64,000 nucleotides of DNA from an uncultured Eubacteriales bacterium (GCA_900544575.1 UQVO01000006.1:1-64000); one strand, 5' to 3'; positions 14,484 to 23,768 are shown, counted from the first letter of the stretch. Notes: generated by a model from the sequence alone, not told the origin. A program made the numbers and translations.

Positions 14484-17321
14484 ATGAAAAAGAAATTAGT
14501 TTTAATGCTTGCAATCTTTTGTTGCTTGGCTTTGACGGTCGGCATTCTTGCGGCATGTAACGAAAGCGGCAGCTCCGGACAACAAACTTCGGGCGGTGAT
14601 AATCCCGGAATAGAAGTTCCTGGGGAGGACGAGCCGTCGCAAGAAGAATCCACATTGGGATTGGAATTTATGCTCAGCAATGACCAATCCTTTTATACTA
14701 TAACAAATTATAGCGGAACTTTAGCCAAGGTGACAATACCTTCTATCCATAACGGGTTGCCGGTGATGAGCATAGAGGACTATGCCTTTCGCAATTGCAC
14801 CGACTTGACCTCAATCACCATTCCAGACAGCGTGACAAGCATAGGTTTTTCTGCTTTTTCGGGTTGCAGTTCACTTGAAAGCATAACCATGCCTTTTGTG
14901 GGCGCAACGAAAAACGGAATGGAAAACGCACACTTCGGATATATATTCGGCGCTTCCTACTGCTATGATAATGGTTATTATGTTCCCACATCGTTGAAAG
15001 AGGTCACTATTATGGGAGGGACGAGCATAGGAAGTTATGCTTTCCATGGTTGCAGCAACTTGACGTCCGTTACCATAGGAAACAGCGTGACGAGCATAGG
15101 GAGTTATGCTTTCTCGAATTGCATCAGTTTGACGTCCATTACTATTCCAGACAGCGTGACGAGCATAGAGGACTCAGCCTTCTCTGATTGCAGTGGCTTG
15201 ACGTCCGTGACCATTCCTGACAGTGTGACGAGCATAGAGGACTCAGCCTTCTCTGATTGCAGTGGCTTGACGTCCGTTACCATAGGGAATGGTGTGACGA
15301 GCATAGGAAGTTATGCCTTCCGTGGTTGCAGCAGCCTGACATCTGTTACCATAGGGAACGGTGTGACGAGCATAGGTTCATCTGCTTTTTCTAATTGCAT
15401 CGGCTTGACATCCATTACCATTCCTGACAGCGTGACGAGCATAGCGGGCTCTGCCTTCTCTTATTGCACAAACATAACTTCTGCAACGATGCCAACTATT
15501 GCGATATATTGCATACCACAAGACAGACTACAGACTGTTATGTTGACGAGCGGCGACAGCATAGGGCAGCGGGCATTCTATAATTGCAGTGGCTTGACAT
15601 CTGTGACCATTCCTGACAGCGTGACGAGCATAGGGCAGCGGGCATTCTATAATTGCAGTGGCTTGACATCCATTACCATTCCTGACAGCGTGATGAGCAT
15701 AGGGGAGAGTGCCTTCGGGCGTTGCACTTCACTTGAGAGAATAACTATACCATTTGTTGGCGCAACCAGGGACGGAACGGAAAATACGCACTTCAAATAT
15801 ATATTTGGTGGTTCAAATACCAATGTTCCCACATCGTTGAAAGAGGTCATTATTATGGGAGGGACGAGCATAGGGGAGAGCGCCTTCTCTGATTGCACTG
15901 GCTTGACATCTGTGACCATTTCTGACAGCGTGGCGAGCATAGGGCAGCGAGCATTCTATAATTGCATCGGCTTAACATCCATTACTATTCCTGACAGCGT
16001 GACGAGCATAGGGCAGCGAGCATTCTATAATTGCATCGGCTTGACATCCATTACCATAGAGGACGGTGTGACGAGTATAGAGGACTCAGCCTTCTCGGGT
16101 TGCGATGGCCTGACGTCCGTGACCATTCCTGACAGCGTGACGAACATAGGGGGTATGGCTTTTGGGGGTTGCACTGGCTTGACGTCCGTTACTTTAGGGA
16201 CAGGCGTGACGAGCGTAGGGAGGTATGCCTTTTCGGGTTGCAGCTGTGATTTCAATATAAAGAATTTTGCCGTTTGGTGTAGCATAGAGGACCATTTTGG
16301 TATATGGCCTGGAGACAATTGCAATTGGTACATAGATAATAAAATAATTACAGAGTACCGAAATATACGTATCCCCGATGGAATTACGAGGATAGGAAAG
16401 TATGCTTTCCAAGATTGGAAATGGCTGACGTCAATTACCATTCCTGACAGTGTGACGAACATAGGGGGTATGGCTTTTGAGGGTTGCACCGGCTTGACGT
16501 CCGTTACTTTAGGGACAGGCGTGACGAGCATAGAGAATTCTGCCTTTTCTGATTGCATCGGTTTGACGTCAATTACCATTCCTGACAGCGTGATGAGCAT
16601 AGGTCCTCATGCCTTTTCAGGTTGCGACGGACTGACATCCGTTACCATTCCTGACAGTGTGACGAACATAGGGTATATGGCTTTTGAGGGTTGCACTGGC
16701 TTGACGTCCGTTACTTTAGGGACAGGCGTGACGAGCATAGGAGATTGTGCCTTCCAGGAATGCATCGGCTTGATATCCATCACCATTCCTGACAGCGTAG
16801 TGAGTATGGGAATGAATGTTTTTTATTATGATAGTAAATTAATTGTCTATTGCGAAATTGCAAGCATACCGAGCGGATGGGATGGTCGATGGAATGTTAA
16901 TGGGCTCCCTGTCGTGTGGGATTGCAACAATAACAATAAAGATACTGCCGGCTATGAGTATGCTATGATTGATGGTTTACGATATGCTCTTAAAGATGGG
17001 GACGCTATTGTCAAGATGCAACCTACTTCTATAAGAGGGCATATAAAAATTCCCGAGAGGGTGTCTTACAATGGCAAGAACTACAGTGTGAAGAGCATAG
17101 AGGACCTTGCTTTCTCTGATTGCACCAACTTGACATCCGTTACCATCCCAGACAGCGTGACGAGCATAGGAAGGCTTGCCTTCTCTGATTGCGGCAGGTT
17201 GACGCATGTCGGATATGAAAGTACCAAGGAGCAATGGAATAGAATCAGTAAGGATAATGAATGGAAACTGTATTCTTCCATTACGAAAGTGATTTGCTTG
17301 GACGGGACGATAACGCTTTGA
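14484..17321 (+). CDS. BspA-like leucine-rich-repeat surface lipoprotein
   Basis: A 945-residue lipoprotein: signal peptide with lipobox LAAC (cysteine 25), a Ser/Gly/Glu linker to about residue 60, then some 27-30 repeats of the Treponema/BspA LRR type, consensus C.GLTSVTIPDSVTSIG.SAFS, about 23 residues each. Three interruptions lack the consensus, including a Trp-rich one near residue 600. Start at 14484 follows TGAGGAGAGG. The repeats are nearly identical in DNA as well (69-base units). The gene is visibly AT-richer than its neighbours and uses TTA, ATA and AAT codons freely, which suggests a separate origin. Likely role: adhesion or host/matrix contact; unproven. Confidence 0.9.
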   Translation: MKKKLVLMLAIFCCLALTVGILAACNESGSSGQQTSGGDNPGIEVPGEDEPSQEESTLGLEFMLSNDQSFYTITNYSGTLAKVTIPSIHNGLPVMSIEDYAFRNCTDLTSITIPDSVTSIGFSAFSGCSSLESITMPFVGATKNGMENAHFGYIFGASYCYDNGYYVPTSLKEVTIMGGTSIGSYAFHGCSNLTSVTIGNSVTSIGSYAFSNCISLTSITIPDSVTSIEDSAFSDCSGLTSVTIPDSVTSIEDSAFSDCSGLTSVTIGNGVTSIGSYAFRGCSSLTSVTIGNGVTSIGSSAFSNCIGLTSITIPDSVTSIAGSAFSYCTNITSATMPTIAIYCIPQDRLQTVMLTSGDSIGQRAFYNCSGLTSVTIPDSVTSIGQRAFYNCSGLTSITIPDSVMSIGESAFGRCTSLERITIPFVGATRDGTENTHFKYIFGGSNTNVPTSLKEVIIMGGTSIGESAFSDCTGLTSVTISDSVASIGQRAFYNCIGLTSITIPDSVTSIGQRAFYNCIGLTSITIEDGVTSIEDSAFSGCDGLTSVTIPDSVTNIGGMAFGGCTGLTSVTLGTGVTSVGRYAFSGCSCDFNIKNFAVWCSIEDHFGIWPGDNCNWYIDNKIITEYRNIRIPDGITRIGKYAFQDWKWLTSITIPDSVTNIGGMAFEGCTGLTSVTLGTGVTSIENSAFSDCIGLTSITIPDSVMSIGPHAFSGCDGLTSVTIPDSVTNIGYMAFEGCTGLTSVTLGTGVTSIGDCAFQECIGLISITIPDSVVSMGMNVFYYDSKLIVYCEIASIPSGWDGRWNVNGLPVVWDCNNNNKDTAGYEYAMIDGLRYALKDGDAIVKMQPTSIRGHIKIPERVSYNGKNYSVKSIEDLAFSDCTNLTSVTIPDSVTSIGRLAFSDCGRLTHVGYESTKEQWNRISKDNEWKLYSSITKVICLDGTITL

Positions 17322-17356
17322 TTTCAGCTGGTTAAAGTATACGACTGCACGTAAAA

Positions 17357-17382
17357 AACTCCGCGCGATTCAGCGCGGAGTT
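17357..17382. terminator. Bidirectional terminator between LRR gene and pyk
   Basis: AACTCCGCGC and GCGCGGAGTT pair around a 6-base loop. On the minus strand the hairpin is followed by TTTTT (for pyk); on the plus strand the tail is TTCTCGTTGTCGTT, weaker. Confidence 0.88.
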
Positions 17383-17444
17383 CTCGTTGTCGTTGTTTTA
17401 TCTCAGTACGTAACAACAAATTGGCAGATTTATGATTGCACTTG

Positions 17445-18860
17445 TCAGACGCGCTCTATGGCGAGGGTGTTCGCATCCTCTACGCCCGTGCTCGCGACGG
17501 CGACGACGGTGTCGCCTTTGTGCACCAGGTTGAAATATCCCGCGATTTTCGTCGCCTGTTCCGCCGCTTCGTGTGTGACTTTGGGCTGGTCGGCGGCAAG
17601 GATGGGCTGTACGCCCCAGGTGAGAGCCATTTTCTGATACGTCTTTTCGTGGCGGGTCACCGCGATTATCGGGCAGGCGGGGCGGAAACCGCTGATGAGT
17701 TTTGCCGTCTTGCCGCTTCTCGTCGCGACGACTATCGCCTGGCAGTCGAGGTCGTACGACGCCTTGACCGCGGAGGCGCATATCGCGTCCGCAATGGTAT
17801 TTATCTCGAAATCGGTGAAAGTGAAACGCTTGCGGTAATGTATGGACTGTTCCGTGAATGCGGCGATGTCGGACATCGCTTTGACCGCCTGCACGGGATA
17901 GCTGCCCGCCGCCGTTTCGCCCGAAAGCATCACCGCGCCCGTGCCGTCGTACACGGCATTGGCGACGTCGGAGGTTTCCGCGCGCGTGGGACGGGGCTTG
18001 TATATCATGCTTTCCAGCATTTCCGTTGCGGTGATGACGCGTTTGCCCGTGGCCCTCGCTTTCTTGATGAGCGACTTCTGTATGGAGGGCAGGGCTTCCA
18101 TCGGGATTTCCACTCCGAGGTCGCCGCGGGCAATCATTATGCCGTCCGAAATTTCGAGGATTTCGTCAATGTTGTCTATGCCCATCTTGGACTCGATTTT
18201 CGCGATAATCTCGATGTTTTCCCCGCCGTTTTGCAGCAGGAAGTTTTTGAGCACGCGCATATCGTCCGCGCAGGACACGAAGGACGCGGCGATGTAGTCC
18301 ACATCCTGCTTTATGCCGAAAAGGATGTCCTTTTTGTCCTGGTCGCTGAGGTAGGGCAGACCGAGGTGTACTCCCACGACGTTGATGCTCTTGTGGTTGG
18401 AAAGAGTGCCGCCGATGACGACGTCGAGCACGACCGCGTCGTTCTCAATCTTTTTCACCTGCATCTTGATGAGCCCGTCGTTGATGAGCAGCGTATCACC
18501 CGGCGACACCATTTTGTAGAAGTCGGGGCAGGTGACGTACGCTTCCGACGACGTGCCCTCAATCTGCTCGTTGACAAGCCTGAAAGTGCCGCCCGCCTTG
18601 ACTTCCACGCTGTCGCCGACGAATTTTCCGAGGCGGATTTCCGGACCTCTGGTGTCCAGCATAAGCGCGACGGGGACGGCGAGTTCCTTGCGGATGTCCT
18701 TGACCATCCCGATGCGTTTGGCGTGTTCTTCGTGGGTGGAGTGGCTCATATTGAAGCGCGCGACGTTCATACCCGCGTTCACCATATCGCGCAGGATTTT
18801 TTTGTCCGCACAGCCTGGACCCATAGTGGCAATGATTTTGGTTTTTCTCGTATATGACAT
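17445..18860 (-). CDS. pyk: Pyruvate kinase
   Basis: Makes pyruvate and ATP from PEP and ADP. The 471-residue protein begins TRKTKIIATMGPGC and shows MNVARFNMSHS, IIAKIES with the catalytic lysine near residue 215, ARGDLGVEIP near 240 and MLSGETAAGSYP near 315. It lacks the extra C-terminal PEP-utilising domain found in the longer Bacillus-type enzyme. The start at 18860 has an AAGGAG site six bases upstream. Monocistronic, with its own promoter and terminator. Confidence 0.96.
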   Translation of the reverse strand: MSYTRKTKIIATMGPGCADKKILRDMVNAGMNVARFNMSHSTHEEHAKRIGMVKDIRKELAVPVALMLDTRGPEIRLGKFVGDSVEVKAGGTFRLVNEQIEGTSSEAYVTCPDFYKMVSPGDTLLINDGLIKMQVKKIENDAVVLDVVIGGTLSNHKSINVVGVHLGLPYLSDQDKKDILFGIKQDVDYIAASFVSCADDMRVLKNFLLQNGGENIEIIAKIESKMGIDNIDEILEISDGIMIARGDLGVEIPMEALPSIQKSLIKKARATGKRVITATEMLESMIYKPRPTRAETSDVANAVYDGTGAVMLSGETAAGSYPVQAVKAMSDIAAFTEQSIHYRKRFTFTDFEINTIADAICASAVKASYDLDCQAIVVATRSGKTAKLISGFRPACPIIAVTRHEKTYQKMALTWGVQPILAADQPKVTHEAAEQATKIAGYFNLVHKGDTVVAVASTGVEDANTLAIERV

Positions 18861-18882
18861 ACAAAACTCCTTTTTCGCCTGC

Positions 18883-18911
18883 ATTATAATTCACGCAGGA
18901 GAAAATGTAAA
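18883..18911 (-). promoter_or_regulatory. Promoter of pyk
   Basis: TTTACA (18906-18911), 17-base spacer, TATAAT (18883-18888) on the minus strand. Confidence 0.88.
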
Positions 18912-19014
18912 CGGTTTGAAATAAAATCCGTCCGCGTCCCCGCCGAGCGCGCGTCCGCGTCCCCGCCTAGCGCGTGCGGCGGCACACCGCGCGCGGAAAC
19001 AGTCCCTTTTCCCC

Positions 19015-19043
19015 TTGTTGAGCGCCGTGCGGCGTGCTATCAT
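19015..19043 (+). promoter_or_regulatory. Promoter of the TIGR04076 gene
   Basis: TTGTTG (19015-19020), 17-base spacer, TATCAT (19038-19043). Confidence 0.65.
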
Positions 19044-19089
19044 AATATGCGGCAAGCACGCCGCCCGCGGGCGGCGTAAGGAGAGAATT

Positions 19090-19443
19090 ATGAAAAAAGT
19101 CAGAATAACCGTGCTCAAAAAACATTTCGACCGCGCCCTCGCCGCGGAATACGGCGCGGAAGGGCTTGGCGCCTGCCCGATGCTGCGCGAAGGACAGGTG
19201 TTTTATGCGGACTACGCAAAGCCCGAAGGATTTTGCGACGAAGCGTGGAAGGCGATATACCAGTACGTTTTCGCGCTTTCGCACGGCGTCGGGAAAGACG
19301 GCGGACTGTTCTATTACGGCGATTGGATAAGAAAGCCGGGCGTCGCCGTATGCAGCTGCAACGACGGACTGCGCCCCGTCGTATTCCTGCTGGAAGCGAC
19401 GGACGAAGAGTCCGTCATCAACTATGTGCCCGTGAAAGAATAA
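19090..19443 (+). CDS. TIGR04076 family protein
   Basis: A 117-residue cytoplasmic protein starting MKKVRITVLKKHFD, with GACPMLREGQVF near residue 27, PEGFCDEAW near 47 and CNDGLRPVVF near 97, the pattern of the TIGR04076 family. Function is unknown for the family; the conserved cysteines suggest metal or cofactor binding. The start follows AAGGAGAG. Not coupled to a neighbour. Confidence 0.82.
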   Translation: MKKVRITVLKKHFDRALAAEYGAEGLGACPMLREGQVFYADYAKPEGFCDEAWKAIYQYVFALSHGVGKDGGLFYYGDWIRKPGVAVCSCNDGLRPVVFLLEATDEESVINYVPVKE

Positions 19444-19455
19444 TGGCATAATGCA

Positions 19456-19487
19456 GGTTTTATGCGCGATTTTGCGCGGATAAAACC
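19456..19487 (+). terminator. Hairpin after the TIGR04076 gene
   Basis: GGTTTTAT (19456-19463) pairs with ATAAAACC (19480-19487), and GCGC pairs with GCGC inside. The tail CGTTTTCG is only modestly T-rich, so termination may be partial. Confidence 0.5.
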
Positions 19488-19523
19488 CGTTTTCGACGCA
19501 TAAACGACGGAGGACAAAACGGT

Positions 19524-19820
19524 ATGAAAGCGTGGCTGGCGGTCGTGCCCGCGGTTTTCGCGGTTATGAACATTGCGGGGTTTGTGCTTATGGGCGCGGA
19601 CAAAAGGCGTGCAAAGCGCGGGGAATTCCGCGTGCCGGAGGCGGTGCTGTTTGCCGTCGCTTTCTTCTTCGGCGGCGTGGGGTGCACGGCGGGAATGTTT
19701 GTCTTCCGCCACAAGACCAAACACCTGAGTTTCAGAATTTTGCTCCCCCTCTTCGCCCTGATTTCCGTCGCGGCGGCAGCCGCCGCGGAATATTTCGTGT
19801 GGACGGCGGTCTGCGCCTGA
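19524..19820 (+). CDS. DUF1294 membrane protein
   Basis: A 98-residue protein with an N-terminal membrane helix (1-24), a cytoplasmic ADKRRAKRGEFRVPE loop, a second helix holding FFFGGVGCTAGMFVFRHKT near residue 50, and a third helix (72-94). This MxxDKxxA...RVPE...GG..G pattern is that of DUF1294 proteins, whose function is unknown. GGAGGACAAAACGGT precedes the ATG. Confidence 0.82.
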   Translation: MKAWLAVVPAVFAVMNIAGFVLMGADKRRAKRGEFRVPEAVLFAVAFFFGGVGCTAGMFVFRHKTKHLSFRILLPLFALISVAAAAAAEYFVWTAVCA

Positions 19821-19868
19821 CGGACGGGTTTTGCGCGCTTTTTTCCGCTCCCTTTTTCGGGATTGCCA

Positions 19869-19897
19869 TTGAACGCCGTTTGTGCGTGTGCTAAAAT
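19869..19897 (+). promoter_or_regulatory. Promoter of the kinase-like/FAD oxidoreductase pair
   Basis: TTGAAC (19869-19874), 17-base spacer, TAAAAT (19892-19897). Confidence 0.7.
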
Positions 19898-19926
19898 AGT
19901 AAAAAAGGTTGACTAAGGGGAATTTT

Positions 19927-20772
19927 ATGAACAGCATACCTGTACTGAAAATCGAAAAACTGCCATCCGCGCCCGTTACGCACGGCCGCTCCGCGGAGAT
20001 TTACGACTGGGACGGGGACAAGGTCCTGAAACTCTATTTCAAGGGCTTTCCGGAGTCCGACGTTGATACGGAATATTCCAACACCGTCGAGGCGTTCAGG
20101 TGCGGTTGTACGCCGATGGAATGCTTCGGCAAGGTCGAATACGACGGACGCTTCGGCATAATCCTGAAAAAGATAGCCGGCGTGTCTATGACGAAAATGC
20201 CGGAGAAGAACCCGCTGATACTTTTCAAGGCGGGCAGGCTCATCGCCGAACAGCACGTTATGGTGCAGAGCAAGCATTCCGACGCGCTGCCCGACCTCAG
20301 GGAAAAGGCGGCGGCGTGCCTTGACGGCGAACCTCTCGCTTTCCTCCCTGCGGACACAAGAGAGAAAGTGCGCGCATACATACTTTCCCTGCCTGCGGGC
20401 AACAGCTTCATCCACCTGGATTTCCACACGGAAAACATTCTTATGGACGGCAAGAACATCGTCGTAATAGACTGGATGACCGCGGCGAAAGGCAGACCGG
20501 AAGCGGAAGTCGCCATGATGGATTTTCTGCACCATCACGCCGAACTGTTCCCGGGGTCCTCCAAGGCGCAGCTCGCGTTTTATACGGCGGTGAGGACGTT
20601 CATCTACAACAGTTTCCTCAAAAATTACGTCCGCCTGACGGGGATGGACCCTGCTGCGGCGAAACCGTGGATGATTGTGGCGCTGATTCTGCGCAAGGGT
20701 CTGTGGAACATAGCAAGCGAAAAGGAGTATCTCGAAGGTGAGATAAGGAGGCTGGCGGAAGAGATAAAATGA
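19927..20772 (+). CDS. Kinase-fold phosphotransferase (APH-like)
   Basis: A 281-residue member of the aminoglycoside-phosphotransferase/choline-kinase superfamily. DGDKVLKLYF near residue 24 has the ATP-binding lysine, FIHLDFHTENIL near residue 160 is the catalytic loop, and VVIDWMTAAKG near 178 gives the metal aspartate. The start follows AAGGGG. Its stop overlaps the next gene's start (ATGA), so it is coupled to an FAD oxidoreductase. Substrate unknown; drug resistance should not be inferred from the fold alone. Confidence 0.8.
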   Translation: MNSIPVLKIEKLPSAPVTHGRSAEIYDWDGDKVLKLYFKGFPESDVDTEYSNTVEAFRCGCTPMECFGKVEYDGRFGIILKKIAGVSMTKMPEKNPLILFKAGRLIAEQHVMVQSKHSDALPDLREKAAACLDGEPLAFLPADTREKVRAYILSLPAGNSFIHLDFHTENILMDGKNIVVIDWMTAAKGRPEAEVAMMDFLHHHAELFPGSSKAQLAFYTAVRTFIYNSFLKNYVRLTGMDPAAAKPWMIVALILRKGLWNIASEKEYLEGEIRRLAEEIK

Positions 20773-22547
20773 GCAGTCTGAAAAAACTTCGCAAAGAACT
20801 TGCGGCGCTCGACCCGTCTTTTCGCGCCGAACCCGACCGCGGATGCATACTGCTCACGGGAGAGTCCGACGACTGGCAGAAGATAGTCAAAGCGGGCAAA
20901 CTCGCCGTGGACAAGAAAAAATATCTGGGCGTGGTCAACCGCATCAAACTCAAAGGTTTCGTACAAAAGACGCCCGAACCCGTTGTGCGCGACCTCGCCC
21001 TGGACGGCAGGGCGCCCGACGTGCTGGTGATAGGCGGCGGCATAGTGGGCTGCGCCGCGGCAAGGGAACTTTCCGCCTACAAGCTGGACGTTATGCTGGC
21101 GGAGCGCGGATACGACGTTGCGCTCGGCGGCTCGTCCAGAAACGGCGGCGTGGTGCACGTCGGCATAAATTATTCCCCGCGCGCGCAGAAGCACATATAT
21201 AACAACCGCGGCAACGCAATGTATGCGGGGCTGTGCCGCGACCTGGGCGTGCCTTTCGAACAGAAAGGACAGGTGCTTCTCATAGGCAAGCGGTGGGAGA
21301 AGATACTCTGCGCCGTGCTGAAACTCAACGCGAAGCGTCTGCACATCCCCGGCGTAAAGTTTATGAAGAGGGCGGAACTCGTGTCCGTGGAGCCGAACAT
21401 CCCCGATTGGATATACGGCGGACTTTATATGCCCACGGGCGGCATAACCTCGCCCTATCAGATGACCGTCGCGCTTGCCGAAAACGCGGTGCAAAACGGG
21501 GCGAAGATATGCCTGAACACCGTGGTCGAGGGGATGAAAGTCGAGGACGGCAAAATCAGGGAAGTTTACACAAACAGGGGTGTGATACGTCCGAAACTCG
21601 TGATAAACGCCGCGGGAGTGTATTCCGACGTCATCGCCGATATGGCGGGGGACAGGACTTTCACCATACATCCGCGCAAGGGCACGGACATCATTCTGGA
21701 CAAGAAAAAGGGATATATGGTGCGCACCAGTATGGCGAAGTCGCCGACGACCGTGCCGCCTCCGCTTGCGGGAGAGGAAGAGAAGCACGCGGGCGGGCTG
21801 AAAGCCGTCATCGCCGCGCTGCACAGCCACACGAAGGGCATCGCCAGCATCCACACCGCGGACGGGAATATGATTATCGGTCCCGACGCGCTCGAAATCC
21901 CCGACCGCGAGGACACCGCCACGACGGCGGAGAGTATGAATTCCATATTTGACGCGCAGGCGCGCATATCCGAGGGCGCGGGAAGAGCGGACGTCATCGC
22001 ATATTTCGCGGGGGTGCGCGCGCCGACGTACGAAGAAGATTTCGTGGTGCGGAAGGGAGTCTATACCGAGAATGTCATAGAAGCCGCGGGCATTCAGTCG
22101 CCGGGCATCACCGCCGCGCCCGCAATAGCCGCAGACGTGGCGAAATGGGCGGCGGAATATCTTTCCCGTTTCGGAAAGGTGGAAAAGAACGCGGCGTTCG
22201 ACCCCGTGCGCCCGAAAAAGCCCTGTCTTCGCGAGATGAGCGAGGAAGAGAGGGCAAAACTCATTGCGGAAAATCCCGATTACGGCGAGATTGTCTGCCG
22301 CTGCGAAGAGGTGAGCAAAGGCGAGATACTCGACGCATTGCGCTCGCCGCTTCCCGTGTATACCGTGGACGCGGTCAAACGCCGCGTGCGCCCCGGGATG
22401 GGACGCTGTCAGGGCGGTTTCTGCTCGCCGTTGGTGGTGAAGATAATCGCGGAGGAAACGGGGATGAACCCCGAAGAAGTCACGAAGGGCAACGCCCGCG
22501 CGCGGATACTCTTCGGCGACACCAAACATCCGACGGAGTCCGAATGA
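20769..22547 (+). CDS. FAD-dependent oxidoreductase with C-terminal BFD-like [2Fe-2S] domain (GlpA/LhgO-like)
   Basis: A 592-residue flavoprotein. An unusual domain of about 85 residues precedes the FAD-binding GGGIVG (89-94); GGSSRNGGVVHVGINY near residue 117 is typical of the glycerol-3-phosphate dehydrogenase/2-hydroxyglutarate oxidase group. The C-terminus has a BFD-like cluster site with four cysteines (about 510, 512, 547 and 552; CRCEE and GRCQGGFC). Such proteins oxidise a 2-hydroxy acid or glycerol 3-phosphate and hand electrons on through the cluster. The usual partner flavoprotein and DUF1667 gene of the clostridial glpA-type operon are absent here. Coupled to the kinase-like gene by a 4-base overlap. 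Confidence 0.85.
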   Translation: MSSLKKLRKELAALDPSFRAEPDRGCILLTGESDDWQKIVKAGKLAVDKKKYLGVVNRIKLKGFVQKTPEPVVRDLALDGRAPDVLVIGGGIVGCAAARELSAYKLDVMLAERGYDVALGGSSRNGGVVHVGINYSPRAQKHIYNNRGNAMYAGLCRDLGVPFEQKGQVLLIGKRWEKILCAVLKLNAKRLHIPGVKFMKRAELVSVEPNIPDWIYGGLYMPTGGITSPYQMTVALAENAVQNGAKICLNTVVEGMKVEDGKIREVYTNRGVIRPKLVINAAGVYSDVIADMAGDRTFTIHPRKGTDIILDKKKGYMVRTSMAKSPTTVPPPLAGEEEKHAGGLKAVIAALHSHTKGIASIHTADGNMIIGPDALEIPDREDTATTAESMNSIFDAQARISEGAGRADVIAYFAGVRAPTYEEDFVVRKGVYTENVIEAAGIQSPGITAAPAIAADVAKWAAEYLSRFGKVEKNAAFDPVRPKKPCLREMSEEERAKLIAENPDYGEIVCRCEEVSKGEILDALRSPLPVYTVDAVKRRVRPGMGRCQGGFCSPLVVKIIAEETGMNPEEVTKGNARARILFGDTKHPTESE

Positions 22548-22598
22548 GCGCCCTGTGAGCGCGCCGTGCGGGTGCGTCTTGCGGAAAAACAAAAACGG

Positions 22599-22622
22599 AA
22601 CGCGCCGCGTCTGCGGCGCGTT
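22599..22622. terminator. Bidirectional terminator
   Basis: AACGCGCCGC and GCGGCGCGTT pair around GTCT. The plus tail is TTCTTTT and the minus tail is CCGTTTTTGTTTTT, serving the converging FAD oxidoreductase and deacetylase genes. Confidence 0.9.
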
Positions 22623-22628
22623 TTCTTT

Positions 22629-23588
22629 TCACGCGTTGCCGCGCGCCGCCGCGTTGCCCGCGAATTTTTCGAGGCGCGACACGACTTCGGAAGAGGTCAG
22701 CGCGCCGTCGCGGTTGACTCTTTTCAGCTGAAAGAGGGTTTCGGGCGCTCCGCGCCTTATCACACTCACCCCTTCGTTGCAGGTCAGGAAAATTCTGAAC
22801 CCCAGCGAGCGCAGCACGGCGAGTGCGTCGTCGCAGTACGCGCCGAAAGGATAGGCGTACGTCACGGGCAGGGTGCCCGTCGCGCGGAGTATTTCGTCTT
22901 GCAGGCGTCCCGCGTCCGCGCGCAGCGCTTCCTTGTATTCCGCCCTGCTTTCGCCCGCTTTGCGTTTTATCCCGAAGCGCGGCTCGTAGCGGTGCATATT
23001 GTAAGAGTGGTTGCCGAGCTCGAAACAGCCGCTCTTTTGCAGTTCGTCCATCTGTCCCCACGTCACGTGGGAGTAGTTGGGGTTGGAGTGGTCGCCCGAC
23101 TCGGTCGAAAACGCGGAGAACGCTCCGACGGGGCAGAGCACCGCCTTTGCGCCGTATTTTTGAAGCAGCGGCAGACCGTAATACATATTGTTGTAGCGCC
23201 CGTCGTCAAAAGTGACCAGCAGAGGTTTTTCGGGCAGCGCGCCGTTTCCGTAAACGAAATCCGCCACCTCGGAGGGGAAGACCGTCGTGTAGCCCGCCGC
23301 GCGGTAGGCGGCGAGGTCGCCTTCGAACTGCGACGGCGACACGATGTAAGTGCCTTTTCTGCTTTTCAGAATGTTGTGATACATAACGCAGGCGAGAGGT
23401 ACGCTTTGCACCGCGTCTTCCGTATGCGCGTCCCGCGGCTGTCCCCCGTCCGCTTCCGCCGACTTTTCCGACACGGCGGAAAAGACGGGTGACTCTTTTG
23501 CGTAATTGTACGCGCACGCGCCCGCAAATACCGCCGCGACGAGGGCGGTCAGCAGGAATGCTGTGAAAAATCTTCCTGTACGGCTCAT
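22629..23588 (-). CDS. Polysaccharide deacetylase family protein (NodB fold), membrane-anchored or secreted
   Basis: A 319-residue protein with an N-terminal hydrophobic segment (about 7-28) and a NodB-type domain: LACVMYHNI near residue 65, PLLVTFDDGRYNN near 122 with the metal Asp pair, ELGNHSYNMH near 192 with the His, and TYAYPFGAYCDDA near 242. It probably removes N- or O-acetyl groups from a cell-envelope polysaccharide outside the membrane. The start at 23588 begins the signal segment but lacks a clear ribosome site; an upstream ATG in frame is possible. Confidence 0.85.
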   Translation of the reverse strand: MSRTGRFFTAFLLTALVAAVFAGACAYNYAKESPVFSAVSEKSAEADGGQPRDAHTEDAVQSVPLACVMYHNILKSRKGTYIVSPSQFEGDLAAYRAAGYTTVFPSEVADFVYGNGALPEKPLLVTFDDGRYNNMYYGLPLLQKYGAKAVLCPVGAFSAFSTESGDHSNPNYSHVTWGQMDELQKSGCFELGNHSYNMHRYEPRFGIKRKAGESRAEYKEALRADAGRLQDEILRATGTLPVTYAYPFGAYCDDALAVLRSLGFRIFLTCNEGVSVIRRGAPETLFQLKRVNRDGALTSSEVVSRLEKFAGNAAARGNA

Positions 23589-23645
23589 AGGGGTAGTATG
23601 TGCGCCCGGCGGCGAAAATTGCGGACGTTCCACAGTCCGTCCCGT

Positions 23646-23683
23646 GCGGAGCGCTCCGCGATGTAAAAAACTTGTCAATGACA
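23646..23683. promoter_or_regulatory. Two palindromes in the deacetylase-pstS divergent region
   Basis: GCGGAGCGCTCCGC (23646-23659) is a perfect 14-base palindrome, and TGTCAATGACA (23673-23683) is an 11-base palindrome flanked by runs of A and T. The second overlaps a TTGACA-like box on the minus strand. Possible operators; no Pho box could be assigned with confidence. Confidence 0.4.
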
Positions 23684-23768
23684 TTTTTGTGAAGAAATAG
23701 GGGAAATTAAAATACATCCGTGCGCTACATTCAAAGCGTAAAATCCGCAAAGGATTAAGGAGGATAAA

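Noticed and set aside
14800..17250. Regular repeats that could suggest a CRISPR array
   Set aside because: They are in-frame coding repeats of an LRR protein of about 69 bases, without unique spacers of constant length or cas genes.
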